Of a stretch of DNA of 64,000 bases, positions 56,303 through 64,000 are shown piece by piece. This DNA is from Rariloculus sp965263005 (GTDB lineage Bacteria > Pseudomonadota > Gammaproteobacteria > Steroidobacterales > Rariloculaceae), in the NCBI RefSeq assembly GCF_965263005.1, contig NZ_OZ253579.1:248001-312000 (forward strand), given 5' to 3'. The notes under the pieces are model-generated. The model was given only the letters and a program-made list of their open reading frames with translations, was not told the DNA's origin and ran no database searches. The position numbers and the translations under genes are program-made. Position 1 is the first letter of the stretch. Each line of letters opens with the position of its first letter.

Positions 56303-57754
56303 TTAACCGCGCCAGAACGTTGGCGTTATGAGCACGAGCAGAGTGAAAATCTCGAGCCGTCCGAGCAGCATCGCGCAGACGCCACACCATTTCGCGATGA
56401 CCGTAACTTCCCCGAACCCCGAAGACACGTCGCCGAGGCCCGGACCCAGATTGTTGATGGTCGCGGCAACGGCCGCGAACGCCGACGTCTGGTCCATGCC
56501 CGTCGTCAGAAGTATCAACATGATCACGATGAAGACGATGATGTAGGCAGCGAAAAAGCCCCACACCGAATCCACGACCCTCGGATGCACGGCTCTCGTG
56601 CCGAGCTTCACCGGGATTTCGGCGCTCGGGTGGACGAGCCGCTGGAGCTCGCGCACGCTCTGCTTGTAGATCAGCGACCAGCGCATGACTTTCATGCCGC
56701 CGGCCGTCGATCCGGCACAGCCTCCGATAAAGCTCGCGAATATCAGCAATACGGGCAGCGCTCCGGGCCAGGCAGCAAAATCGTCTGTCGTATAACCCGT
56801 CGTCGTCGCGATCGACACAGCTTGAAAAAGGCCCTTGGTGACGGTTTCCGCCACACTGCCGTACTGCTGTTGCCACAACAGGTAACCGAGGACGATTGTC
56901 GACAACACGCCCAGAATCCATGCGTAGGACCTGAACTCAGGGTCCGTGAGGTAGCTCGTCAGGCGCTTGTCCCGCCAGGCCAGGAAGTGCAGGGCGAAAT
57001 TTACAGCCGCGATGAACATGAATACGACCGCGACGAGCTCGATCAGAGGGCTGTTGAAGTATCCGATGCTTGCATCGTGGGTCGAGAAACCGCCGATCGC
57101 CACCGTGCTGAAGCTGTGGCAGACGGCATCGAAAAAGCTCATGCCGGCAAGCCAGTAAGCTGCCCCGCAGACGAACGTGATGCCGACGTAGACGTTGAGC
57201 AGCGCCTTTGCGGTCTGCGTGACCCTCGGAGTCAGTCTCGTTTCCCTGGCCGGACCGGGCGTCTCGGCCCGATAAAGCTGCATGCCGCCGACGCCGAGCA
57301 GCGGCATTATGGCCACGGCGAACACGATGATCCCGAGACCTCCCACCCACTGCAGCAGCTGGCGGTAGAACAGAATGCTCGGCGGCAGCGAGTCGAGACC
57401 GACGAGCACGGTCGCGCCCGTCGTCGTCAGACCCGAGACCGCCTCGAAGACCGCGTCCGTAAAGCTCATCTGCGGCGCGTCGGCGAGCAGCAGCGGCGTC
57501 GCGCCGAGCGTGCCGAGCACGATCCATGCGAGCGCGACAACGAGGAAGCCACCGCGCAGCCGCAACTCCTGCCTGCGCCTGCGAACCGGCCACCACAAGG
57601 CGAGCCCGATGCCCGCGACGATCAGGAACGATGCGACGAAGACGCTCCACGTGCCGTCGTCGAAGTAAAGCCCCCAGCCGATCGGCAGCAGCATCGTCGA
57701 GCTGAACAGGACGATCAGCAGGCCTAGCACACGCTGTACGATAGCCGCGGTCAT
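56303..57754 (-). CDS. trkH: Trk potassium uptake protein TrkH
   Basis: K+-translocating subunit, 483 residues from ATG 57754, with four M1-pore-M2 units. Selectivity-filter stretches are seen as GLTTTGATV, the AIGGFSTHDAS loop, ATTTGYTTDD and INNLGPGLGDVSS, each with the conserved Gly. The first helix is VQRVLGLLIVLFSSTMLLPIG. A MITE-like element ends two bases before the ATG, so the Shine-Dalgarno-like AGGA and an in-frame upstream ATG (57784) both come from the element. trkA is upstream in the same operon. Confidence 0.95.
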   Translation of the reverse strand: MTAAIVQRVLGLLIVLFSSTMLLPIGWGLYFDDGTWSVFVASFLIVAGIGLALWWPVRRRRQELRLRGGFLVVALAWIVLGTLGATPLLLADAPQMSFTDAVFEAVSGLTTTGATVLVGLDSLPPSILFYRQLLQWVGGLGIIVFAVAIMPLLGVGGMQLYRAETPGPARETRLTPRVTQTAKALLNVYVGITFVCGAAYWLAGMSFFDAVCHSFSTVAIGGFSTHDASIGYFNSPLIELVAVVFMFIAAVNFALHFLAWRDKRLTSYLTDPEFRSYAWILGVLSTIVLGYLLWQQQYGSVAETVTKGLFQAVSIATTTGYTTDDFAAWPGALPVLLIFASFIGGCAGSTAGGMKVMRWSLIYKQSVRELQRLVHPSAEIPVKLGTRAVHPRVVDSVWGFFAAYIIVFIVIMLILLTTGMDQTSAFAAVAATINNLGPGLGDVSSGFGEVTVIAKWCGVCAMLLGRLEIFTLLVLITPTFWRG

Positions 57755-57756
57755 GC

Positions 57757-57970
57757 TAGTGTCCTGTCCCGCAAATAACGTCATATTCAGCGCTGCCCGG
57801 CAAGGCGGCTGGCACCGCGAGGCCCGCAGGGAATGGCGGGACCATTACCAAGGGCCGCAACACCACCAGCCGCCTTGCCGGGCGCGCCCTGCGGGAGCGA
57901 TCGGAGCGCGCCTTGTACTGACGCGTTCCGCTCACTCTGAATACGATGTTATTTGCGGGACAGGACACTA
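57757..57970. mobile_element. MITE-like element with 34-bp terminal inverted repeats
   Basis: A 214-base element (counting TA at both ends) lies between the trkA stop and the trkH start. The outer 34 bases at each end are inverted repeats with two mismatches, beginning TAGTGTCCTGTCCCGCAAAT. An inner inverted pair is CCCGGCAAGGCGGCTGG / CCAGCCGCCTTGCCGGG. No coding capacity. The TA at each border fits the TA target duplication of IS630/Tc1-mariner-type transposases. Excision in silico leaves a 28-base trkA-trkH spacer. Confidence 0.85.
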
Positions 57971-57993
57971 GTGAATTCGCTTCGCGCCGCTGC

Positions 57994-59370
57994 TCAGGCA
58001 GAGCTCGCGCCAACCTCGAACAGCCGCTCGACCTCGTCGATCTGGCGCCGGTCCGCGACAAAGAGAATGACGTGATCGTCGGCCTCGATCATCGTGTCAT
58101 GATGCGCCATCAGCACCTTGTCGCCTCGCACGACCCCGTTGATCGCGGCGCCGCGCGGCAACCTGATCTCTTCCACAGCGCGGCCGACGACGCGCGATTC
58201 CAGCGCATCGCCGTGCGCTACGGCTTCGATGGCCTCGGCCGCGCCGCGGCGAAGCGAATGGACCTTGACGACGTCGCCGCGCCTGACGTGTGCGAGGAGC
58301 GTCCCGAGCGTGATCTCCGCCGGCGAGATCGCGATATCTATCGTGCCCGCCTCGACGAACTCGGCATAGGCCGGTTTGTTGATCAACGCCATGACCTTGT
58401 GAGCGCCCAATCGCTTTGCCAGCATCCCCGACAGGATGTTGGCCTCCTCGGCGTTCGTGACCGCCACGAAAACGTCGGCGCTGTCGATATTCTCCTCGAG
58501 CAGCAGCTCCTCATCAGCCACGTCGCCGTGCAGGACGAGCGCGCGGTCGAGCCTTTCGGAGATCTCCGTGGAGCGCGCCCAGTCGCGCTCGATCAGCTTG
58601 ACGTGGGTCGTGCTTTCGAGCGCCCTCGCGAGCCTGAGCCCGATGTTGCCGCCACCGCCGATGACGACGTCCCGGACGGGGTCATCGAGTTTTCGCATCT
58701 CGCTCAAGACAGTGCGGACATCCTTGCGCGCCGCGATGAAGAACACTTCGTCTCCTTCCTCAACGACAGTGCCGCCATCCGGAATGATTCCGCGCCCGCC
58801 GCGATAGATCGCGACCACGCGGCATTCGGCGTTCGGGATGTGACGCGACAACTCCCTCAGCGGATGGCCGATCAGCGCGCCGCCGTACTCGGCGCGCGTA
58901 GCTACGAGACGCACGCGGCCGTTAGCGAATTCGAGCACCTGCAGCGCACCGGGGAAATGGATGAGCTGCTCTATGTGCTCGGTCACGAGCTGCTCGGGGC
59001 TGATGATGACGTCTACCGGTATCGTGTCGGCCCCGAAGAGCGCCTCGAGATTGGCAAACTCCCGGGCGCGGACACGTGCGATCTTCGTTGGAATGCTAAA
59101 CAGCGTGTGCGCGATCTGACACGCGATCATGTTGATCTCGTCGCTGTCCATCAACGCGATGAGCATGTCGCAGTCCTTGGCCCCGGCCCGCTCGATGACG
59201 TCCGGATACGCCGCGTTGCCGACCACCGTGCGTACGTCGAGCCGATCCTGCAGCTCGCGCAGGACCTCGGGATTCCGGTCCACGATCGTGACATCGTTGG
59301 CCTCTTCCCGGGCCAGGCTATAGGCAGCCGTAGTCCCGACTTGCCCTGCGCCCAAGATAAGTATTTTCAT
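57994..59370 (-). CDS. trkA: Trk system potassium regulator TrkA
   Basis: NAD(H)-binding cytoplasmic gate of the Trk system, 458 residues. It has two RCK_N Rossmann domains (ILGAGQVGTTAAYSLA at the N-terminus, and VIGGGGNIGLRLARALE near 235), each followed by an RCK_C domain. Acidic ends of beta-2 (TIVDRNPE and LIERDW) bind nucleotide ribose. It is upstream of trkH in the same direction; the MITE separates them. Confidence 0.96.
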   Translation of the reverse strand: MKILILGAGQVGTTAAYSLAREEANDVTIVDRNPEVLRELQDRLDVRTVVGNAAYPDVIERAGAKDCDMLIALMDSDEINMIACQIAHTLFSIPTKIARVRAREFANLEALFGADTIPVDVIISPEQLVTEHIEQLIHFPGALQVLEFANGRVRLVATRAEYGGALIGHPLRELSRHIPNAECRVVAIYRGGRGIIPDGGTVVEEGDEVFFIAARKDVRTVLSEMRKLDDPVRDVVIGGGGNIGLRLARALESTTHVKLIERDWARSTEISERLDRALVLHGDVADEELLLEENIDSADVFVAVTNAEEANILSGMLAKRLGAHKVMALINKPAYAEFVEAGTIDIAISPAEITLGTLLAHVRRGDVVKVHSLRRGAAEAIEAVAHGDALESRVVGRAVEEIRLPRGAAINGVVRGDKVLMAHHDTMIEADDHVILFVADRRQIDEVERLFEVGASSA

Positions 59371-59400
59371 CGTCGGGGTGGATCGGAGTGCGCGGCAAGT

Positions 59401-61566
59401 TTACATCAGTTCCAGGTTCGCATAAGCGACAACGAGCCACTTTGTGCCCGCGAGCTCGAAGTTCACCTGCACGCGCGCATGCGCACCACTCCCCTCGCTA
59501 TTGAGGACGACGCCTTCGCCGAACTTCCGGTGGCGCACCCTCTGACCGAGCCGCACGCCGCCCGGCTCCGTGTCGAACGTTCCCGCGCTCCCCCGGTACA
59601 GTTGCCGCGTCGCGGAGAAGTTCGGCCGAACCTCTTCGAGCAGTTCCGACGGAATTTCCCGGATGAAACGCGACGGCGTCGAGTAATTGTCGACACCGTG
59701 CAGCCGCCGCTGCTCGGCGTAGCTCAGATACAGCTCTTCGCGGGCTCGCGTCAGCCCGACGTAGCAGAGCCTGCGCTCCTCCTCCAGGCCTTCGGCGTCG
59801 TTCAGGGACCGTTGATGGGGAAACAGACGTTCCTCCATGCCACACATGAACAGCAACGGAAACTCGAGCCCCTTGGCCGAGTGCATCGTCATGAGCTGGA
59901 CGCTGTCCTCATTCGCGCCAGCCTGTGCATCTCCGGACTCCAGCGCCGCGTACGAAAGGAACGCGACGAGCGGCGAGAGCTCGGACTCTTCACCGCCAAC
60001 CGGGTCGCGTGCCGCGTTGACGAGTTCCTCCAGATTTTCAAGCTTCGCCTCGGCGTTGCCCATCGTATCCTTGGCGTAGTGCGCGCTGAGCCCAGTGGCT
60101 TCGATTACCCGCTCCACCCGCTCGTGCAACACGGACTCGCGCGTCTGCCGATCGAGCTCGTCGATGAGCTTCAGGAAGCCCCACAATGCGCCGCCGGAGC
60201 GTTGCGGGAGGACCTTGTCGGCGATGACGTCCGCCGCCGCGCGCCATAAGCTCATGCCCGAATCCCGCGCCCTTGAGCGTACGATATCGACGGTGCGCGC
60301 GCCGATGCCTCGCTTCGGCGTGTTGACGACGCGCTCAAACGACGGGTCGTCGTCCCGATTCGCGATCAACCTCAGGTAAGCGAGTGCATCCTTGATCTCC
60401 GCGCGTTCGAAGAAACGCAACCCCCCATAGACGCGATAGGGGATACCGGCGGCGAGCAGTGCTTCCTCAAATACCCGCGACTGCGCATTCGAACGGTAGA
60501 GCACCGCCGCATCGCTGCACCGATGACCCCGATCGACATAGTCGCGGATCCGATTGACGACAAACTCGGCCTCGTCGCGCTCGTTGAACGCGGCGAGTAA
60601 CTTGATTCGCTCGCCGTCCTTGCCGCTGGTCCACAGGTTCTTGCCGAGCCGCGTGCCGTTGTTCGCGATGACAGCGTTGGCCGCATTGAGGATCGTTGCC
60701 GTGGAACGGTAATTCTGCTCAAGGCGAAAAGTCCGCGTACCGGGAAAATCCTTCTCGAAGCGGAACAGGTTCTCGACTCGCGCGCCGCGCCAGCGATAGA
60801 TGGATTGATCGTCGTCGCCGACGACGAACGGCAGACCGTCGTTACCGGCGAGCAATGTGAGCCACCGGTACTGAAGTGCATTCGTGTCTTGAAACTCGTC
60901 GACGAGCAAATGCCTGAAACGCCGGCGATACTGTTGCAGCAGGTCGTCGTGGTTGCGCAGCGTCTCGACAGTTCTGAGCAAAAGCTCACCGAAATCGACG
61001 ACCGACGCATCCTCGCAGAGCTTCTCGTAGCGCGCGTATAGCTCGATGAATCGCCGACGTCCGACGTTGCCCTCATCGCTGCAGTCGGTGGCCCTGAGTC
61101 CCTCTTCCTTCTGGGCGTTGATGAACCACTGTACTTCCCTGACCTCCTTGTGCGTCCAGTCGTCCTGGCTGCGGCCAAGGTCTTTGAGCATCCGGCGGAT
61201 CATCCTGAACTGATCGTCCGCGTCTGCGATCTGAAAACCCTCGGCGAGCCGGGCCTCGCGCCAATGCATGCGCAACAGGCGGTGCGCGAGACCGTGAAAC
61301 GTGCCGATCCATAGATGCGCGGTGGGAAAACCGAGCAGCGCCTCGATGCGGTCGCGCATCTCCCTGGCCGCCTTGTTCGTGAACGTGACGGCCAGGATGT
61401 GCTGAGGAGCCACGCCCTCGACTCGAACCAGCCAGGCAACGCGATGCACGAGGACCCGTGTCTTGCCGCTGCCGGCACCGGCGAGTACGAGTGTCGGGAC
61501 ATCGCCCGTGCTCACCGCCTCGCGCTGAGCATCGTTCAGAGGGTCGATGATATCGGTGACATCCAT
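59401..61566 (-). CDS. uvrD: DNA helicase II UvrD
   Basis: Superfamily-1A 3'-to-5' helicase for excision and mismatch repair, 721 residues from ATG 61566 (E. coli 720). Walker A LVLAGAGSGKTRV with K35; AVTFTNKAAREMRDRI; LVDEFQDTN (Walker B); GDDDQSIYRWRGA; LEQNYRST; MTMHSAKGLEFP; YVGLTRAREELYLSYAE. The C-terminal Tudor-like domain (LGQRVRHRKFGEGVVLNSEGSG) separates it from Rep. Motif III has Arg where E. coli has Gly (YRWRGA for YGWRGA). An in-frame ATG at 61623 would add 19 residues with no family match. Confidence 0.96.
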   Translation of the reverse strand: MDVTDIIDPLNDAQREAVSTGDVPTLVLAGAGSGKTRVLVHRVAWLVRVEGVAPQHILAVTFTNKAAREMRDRIEALLGFPTAHLWIGTFHGLAHRLLRMHWREARLAEGFQIADADDQFRMIRRMLKDLGRSQDDWTHKEVREVQWFINAQKEEGLRATDCSDEGNVGRRRFIELYARYEKLCEDASVVDFGELLLRTVETLRNHDDLLQQYRRRFRHLLVDEFQDTNALQYRWLTLLAGNDGLPFVVGDDDQSIYRWRGARVENLFRFEKDFPGTRTFRLEQNYRSTATILNAANAVIANNGTRLGKNLWTSGKDGERIKLLAAFNERDEAEFVVNRIRDYVDRGHRCSDAAVLYRSNAQSRVFEEALLAAGIPYRVYGGLRFFERAEIKDALAYLRLIANRDDDPSFERVVNTPKRGIGARTVDIVRSRARDSGMSLWRAAADVIADKVLPQRSGGALWGFLKLIDELDRQTRESVLHERVERVIEATGLSAHYAKDTMGNAEAKLENLEELVNAARDPVGGEESELSPLVAFLSYAALESGDAQAGANEDSVQLMTMHSAKGLEFPLLFMCGMEERLFPHQRSLNDAEGLEEERRLCYVGLTRAREELYLSYAEQRRLHGVDNYSTPSRFIREIPSELLEEVRPNFSATRQLYRGSAGTFDTEPGGVRLGQRVRHRKFGEGVVLNSEGSGAHARVQVNFELAGTKWLVVAYANLELM

Positions 61567-61652
61567 ATGCTGATACCGGTTTCGTGCAGAACCGATTTCA
61601 GCGCGGCGCGCCGTCGTCTTCAACCAGGTCGTACGCCACTTTCCGCCTTAAC

Positions 61653-62567
61653 TCATTGCGGCCAGATAACCGGAATGTAGTGGTCCAGCAGCAGAAAGCT
61701 GAACAGTGCCGTGAGATAGCTGATCGAGTATGCGAAGGTATTCATGGCCGTGTCGTTCCCCGGCGCTCGCTTCAAGCGCAATGCGTAATACAGGAATCCA
61801 CCGCCGAGCAGCACGGCCCCGGACAGGTACAGCCTGCCGCTCATCCCCGTCAGATAGGGCAGCAGCGTCACGATGACAAGCAGAATCGTGTAATAGACGA
61901 TGAACGACTTCGTGACCTGCTCGCCGTGCGTGACCGGCAGCATCGGGATTCCGGCTTTCTCGTATTCCCGCTTTCTCGCGACCGCGAGCGCCCAGAAATG
62001 CGGCGGAGTCCACGTGAATATGATGAGGAACAGAAGCAGCGCGTAGCCACTGACTTCGTTCTGCACGGCAGCCCAGCCGAGCAGGGGCGGGGCCGCGCCC
62101 GCGGCGCCCCCGATGACGATGTTCTGCGACGTGGCTCTTTTGAGGTAGACGGTATAGATCACCGCGTACCCGATCAACGACACAAACGTAAGCGCCGCTG
62201 TCAACACGTTGACGAGCAGCGCCAGGATGCCGAGCCCGGCGATCCCGAGCGCGAACGCGAAGGCGAGCGCGTCCCGTTCACTGACGCGCCCCGTCGGCAG
62301 CGGGCGGTTACTGGTGCGCGCCATCGCAGCGTCGACGCGCTGATCGAAAACATGATTGACGGCCGCGCCCGATGCCGAGGCGAGCGCTATTCCCAGGCTG
62401 CCGAACAGGAGGACGTCCCAGGGCACCATGCCCGGCGTTGCGAGGAACATGCCGACAACGGCCGTGAACACGAGCAGCCGGACGACGCCGGGCTTCGTCA
62501 GCTGATAGTAGTCCCGCCAGCGCCCCGCCCGCGAAACGTCAGTGTCGCCAAATTCTTTTGTGAGCAT
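61653..62567 (-). CDS. ctaB: Protoheme IX farnesyltransferase (heme O synthase)
   Basis: Adds a farnesyl group to heme B, giving heme O for the oxidase. It has 304 residues and about eight or nine helices. The prenyltransferase motifs are GAAVNHVFDQRVDAAMARTSNRPLP (DxxxD type) and the YTVYLKRATSQNIVIGG loop, with TPPHFWALAVARKREYEKAGIPMLPV as the second Asp/His region. Overlaps ctaA by 29 bases. It and ctaA supply heme A to the oxidase encoded at 48-53 kb. Confidence 0.95.
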   Translation of the reverse strand: MLTKEFGDTDVSRAGRWRDYYQLTKPGVVRLLVFTAVVGMFLATPGMVPWDVLLFGSLGIALASASGAAVNHVFDQRVDAAMARTSNRPLPTGRVSERDALAFAFALGIAGLGILALLVNVLTAALTFVSLIGYAVIYTVYLKRATSQNIVIGGAAGAAPPLLGWAAVQNEVSGYALLLFLIIFTWTPPHFWALAVARKREYEKAGIPMLPVTHGEQVTKSFIVYYTILLVIVTLLPYLTGMSGRLYLSGAVLLGGGFLYYALRLKRAPGNDTAMNTFAYSISYLTALFSFLLLDHYIPVIWPQ

Positions 62568-63513
62568 CGATTATCGTCAGCAGCAACAGTGCGGCGACTC
62601 CATTGTGGGCGACCGCGAGGCTAAGCGGAACACCGAACAGGACGATACCGGAGCCGATAACGAGTTGCAGTATCAGCACGAAAAGAACTGCCGCTCCCGC
62701 GAGTTTTGCTTCGGGGCGGCGAAACAGGAGCCACCCGAAGATTCCGGTGAGCAACGCGGCGGCAATCGCTCCGAGGCGGTGCGTAAAGTGCACCGCGACG
62801 CGGGCCGGATGATCGAGGACGCCGCCCTCGTAGTCGACGCCGATGCCGCGCCACAATACGAAAGCCTCTTCGAAATCCGCGACTTCGGGCCACCACTGTG
62901 TCTGGCAGGTTGGAAAATCGGGACATGCGAGCGCCGCGTAGTTAGCGCTCGTCCAGCCGCCGAGCGCGATCTGCAACACCACGGCTGCGCCCGCGGCCGA
63001 TGCCAGCGTGCGCAACCCGCGGGCCGGCGCGATGGGCCGCGGTTTCGGCCGGGAGAGCCAGAACAGGAGCCCGAGCGTCGCGAATCCGCCGAGCAGATGC
63101 GCAACTACGACGATCGGTTTCAACAGCAGCGTCACCGTCCACATCCCGAGCAGGCCTTGCACGACTACGAGCGCGAGCAGCGCTAGCGGCACGCGCCACG
63201 GCTGGCCGCGCTTGCTGCGATTCATCCAGCCCATCGCCGCGAGCGCGACGCACATGAGACCAAGCGCGCTCGCCAGATAGCGATGGACCATCTCGCGCCA
63301 GGCCTTGCCGGTGTCGAAGGGCCGGTCGCCGAACTCTGCCTGAACTCCGGGGTCCGTGGCGACATCGGCCGAAACGACGAGCTGCCCATAGCAGCCCGGC
63401 CAATCGGGGCAGCCGAGCCCGGCGTCGGTCAAGCGCACCCAGGCCCCGACCGTGACGACGATGAAGGCGAGCACGGTTGCTGCGCGCGCGAGACGCACGA
63501 ATGGTTGGTCCAT
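62539..63513 (-). CDS. ctaA: Heme A synthase (COX15/CtaA)
   Basis: Oxidises the methyl group of heme O to the formyl group of heme A. It has 324 residues and eight helices in two four-helix halves. Conserved features are the N-terminal VGAWVRLTDAGLGCPDWPGCYG with paired cysteines, MVHRYLASALG (heme His), the second half SANYAALACPDFPTCQTQWWPE with another Cys pair and VHFTHRLGAI, VAHNGVAALLL (His). It is first of the ctaA-ctaB pair. No CtaG, SCO or SURF1 gene is seen in the window. Confidence 0.95.
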   Translation of the reverse strand: MDQPFVRLARAATVLAFIVVTVGAWVRLTDAGLGCPDWPGCYGQLVVSADVATDPGVQAEFGDRPFDTGKAWREMVHRYLASALGLMCVALAAMGWMNRSKRGQPWRVPLALLALVVVQGLLGMWTVTLLLKPIVVVAHLLGGFATLGLLFWLSRPKPRPIAPARGLRTLASAAGAAVVLQIALGGWTSANYAALACPDFPTCQTQWWPEVADFEEAFVLWRGIGVDYEGGVLDHPARVAVHFTHRLGAIAAALLTGIFGWLLFRRPEAKLAGAAVLFVLILQLVIGSGIVLFGVPLSLAVAHNGVAALLLLTIIDAHKRIWRH

Positions 63514-63533
63514 CGATCAATCCAGGAAGACGG

Positions 63534-63586
63534 GCCGCGGGCGCCTCGCCGGTCTCGGTGCGACGCGGGGCTTTGCCACGGGCTGC
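63534..63586. repeat. Half-copy of the palindromic repeat family
   Basis: GGGCGCCTCGCCGGTCTCGG, TGCGACGCGGGGC and the right end CTTTGCCACGGGCTGC, followed by TAG. Lies between the ctaA start and the bioC end, both on the minus strand. Confidence 0.75.
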
Positions 63587-63693
63587 TAGCGAAGCGATAT
63601 TGTTACACAGTTCGCGCGTCGCCGGCAGGCGCAGGAGCGGAGCACCAGCGCAAGCAGGAACAGGCAGACGGCAGCGAACTTCACGCCGGCGCG

Positions 63694-64000
63694 TCAGCTT
63701 GCCCCGCCGCGCGATCGCGAAACACGGCCGATCCCGGAGGCCGGCACAGCGATCTCCCCGGGCGCCTCTGCATGCCGCCGCTGTACGCCTGCGCCCCAGG
63801 CCTGGCCGAAGATGAGCTCGACCGTGATCGCGAAACGCCCGTCGCGCTTGTGCGCGAGCACGGCGCGCTCGAAACGTTTCCAGCGTTCGGGGCCCGTCAG
63901 CGTCCTGCGCCGGCCGGCCGCGACGTTTACCCCGCCGCAATCTCTGAGATCGCGCACGAGCGCGCCGACATCACGGTAGCTCAGCTCGATGCGGTCGACG
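63694..64000 (-). CDS. bioC: Malonyl-ACP O-methyltransferase BioC, C-terminal part
   Basis: The last ~101 residues of a minus-strand gene that runs off the window end. Reading from 64000 it begins DRIELSYRDVGALVRDLRDCGG and continues VNVAAGRRRTLTGPERWKRF, then DGRFAITVELIFGQAWG. This is the characteristic BioC C-terminus (RDLRxxGAxN, RRxLTG, and the end motif E-x-I-x-GxAWG). BioC methylates malonyl-ACP at the start of biotin synthesis. The SAM-binding N-terminal half is outside. The tail after GQAWGA (about 33 residues) is longer than usual and its composition suggests the stop was displaced. Confidence 0.85.
   Translation of the reverse strand, partial: VDRIELSYRDVGALVRDLRDCGGVNVAAGRRRTLTGPERWKRFERAVLAHKRDGRFAITVELIFGQAWGAGVQRRHAEAPGEIAVPASGIGRVSRSRGGAS

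Noticed and set aside
56274..56921. N-terminal extension of the TPR gene into trkH
   Set aside because: The extended part is an out-of-frame reading of TrkH coding sequence on the same strand; the TPR sequence starts at ATG 56273.

Overview
The window is chromosomal DNA from a high-GC, aerobic, Gram-negative bacterium, most likely a gammaproteobacterium. Supporting gene sets are rpoH (sigma-32), def-fmt-rsmB-DUF4390 followed by an NtrY/NtrX-type pair, a LysM-lineage protein followed by dprA-smg-topA-tsaC, tatABC, priA-argS-SPOR, and an A1-type cytochrome oxidase cluster. Coding density is high on both strands. Many starts are GTG or TTG and many neighbours overlap by 1-35 bases. I see no tRNA, rRNA, CRISPR array, prophage or intact transposase. 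The taxonomic placement is inference; no marker was compared against a database.

Layout. 1-12.8 kb: rpoH, a DUF962/Mpo1-like membrane protein, the response regulator pdsR, gltBD (glutamate synthase), msrA, the histidine kinase pdsS (pdsR and pdsS are split by gltBD-msrA) and a FadI-type thiolase. 12.8-17.7 kb: an AEC transporter coupled to a YbdK-type ligase, a truncated sterol-reductase-like gene beside a possible sulfotransferase remnant, a fructosamine kinase and an HNH nuclease. 17.9-36 kb: core housekeeping genes (priA, argS, SPOR protein, ntrXY-like pair, rsmB, fmt, def, LysM-lineage protein, dprA, smg, topA, tsaC). 36-46 kb: 2OG-Fe(II) oxygenase, CDF transporter, aminotransferase, DUF2905, OPT and POT peptide transporters, tatABC, dtd and pyrF. 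46-56 kb: a Tat-exported lipoprotein TRAP receptor, azurin, a caa3-like oxidase cluster (diheme-fused CoxII, CoxI, two CoxIII-like proteins, CoxIV, a frameshifted small membrane gene) and TRAP permeases dctQM. 56-64 kb: TPR protein, trkH-trkA (K+ uptake), uvrD, ctaB and ctaA (heme O/A synthesis for the oxidase) and the 3' end of bioC.

Functional links. CtaA and CtaB make the heme A needed by the oxidase, and azurin just upstream of coxII is a plausible electron donor. TatABC can export the twin-arginine TRAP receptor. DctQM may be that receptor's permease although it lies on the far side of the oxidase cluster. GltBD and the NtrYX-like pair suggest nitrogen metabolism, but the NtrX-like regulator has lost its ATPase and sigma-54-contact motifs.

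The most unusual non-coding content is a family of nested-palindromic repeats (two 160-bp copies, one degenerate long copy, four short ones), several of which abut gene ends so that the UAG stop lies at the repeat boundary. There is also a 214-bp MITE-like element with about 34-bp inverted ends, flanked by TA, sitting two bases before the trkH start inside the trkA-trkH operon. A 10-bp tandem duplication breaks the last small gene of the oxidase cluster.
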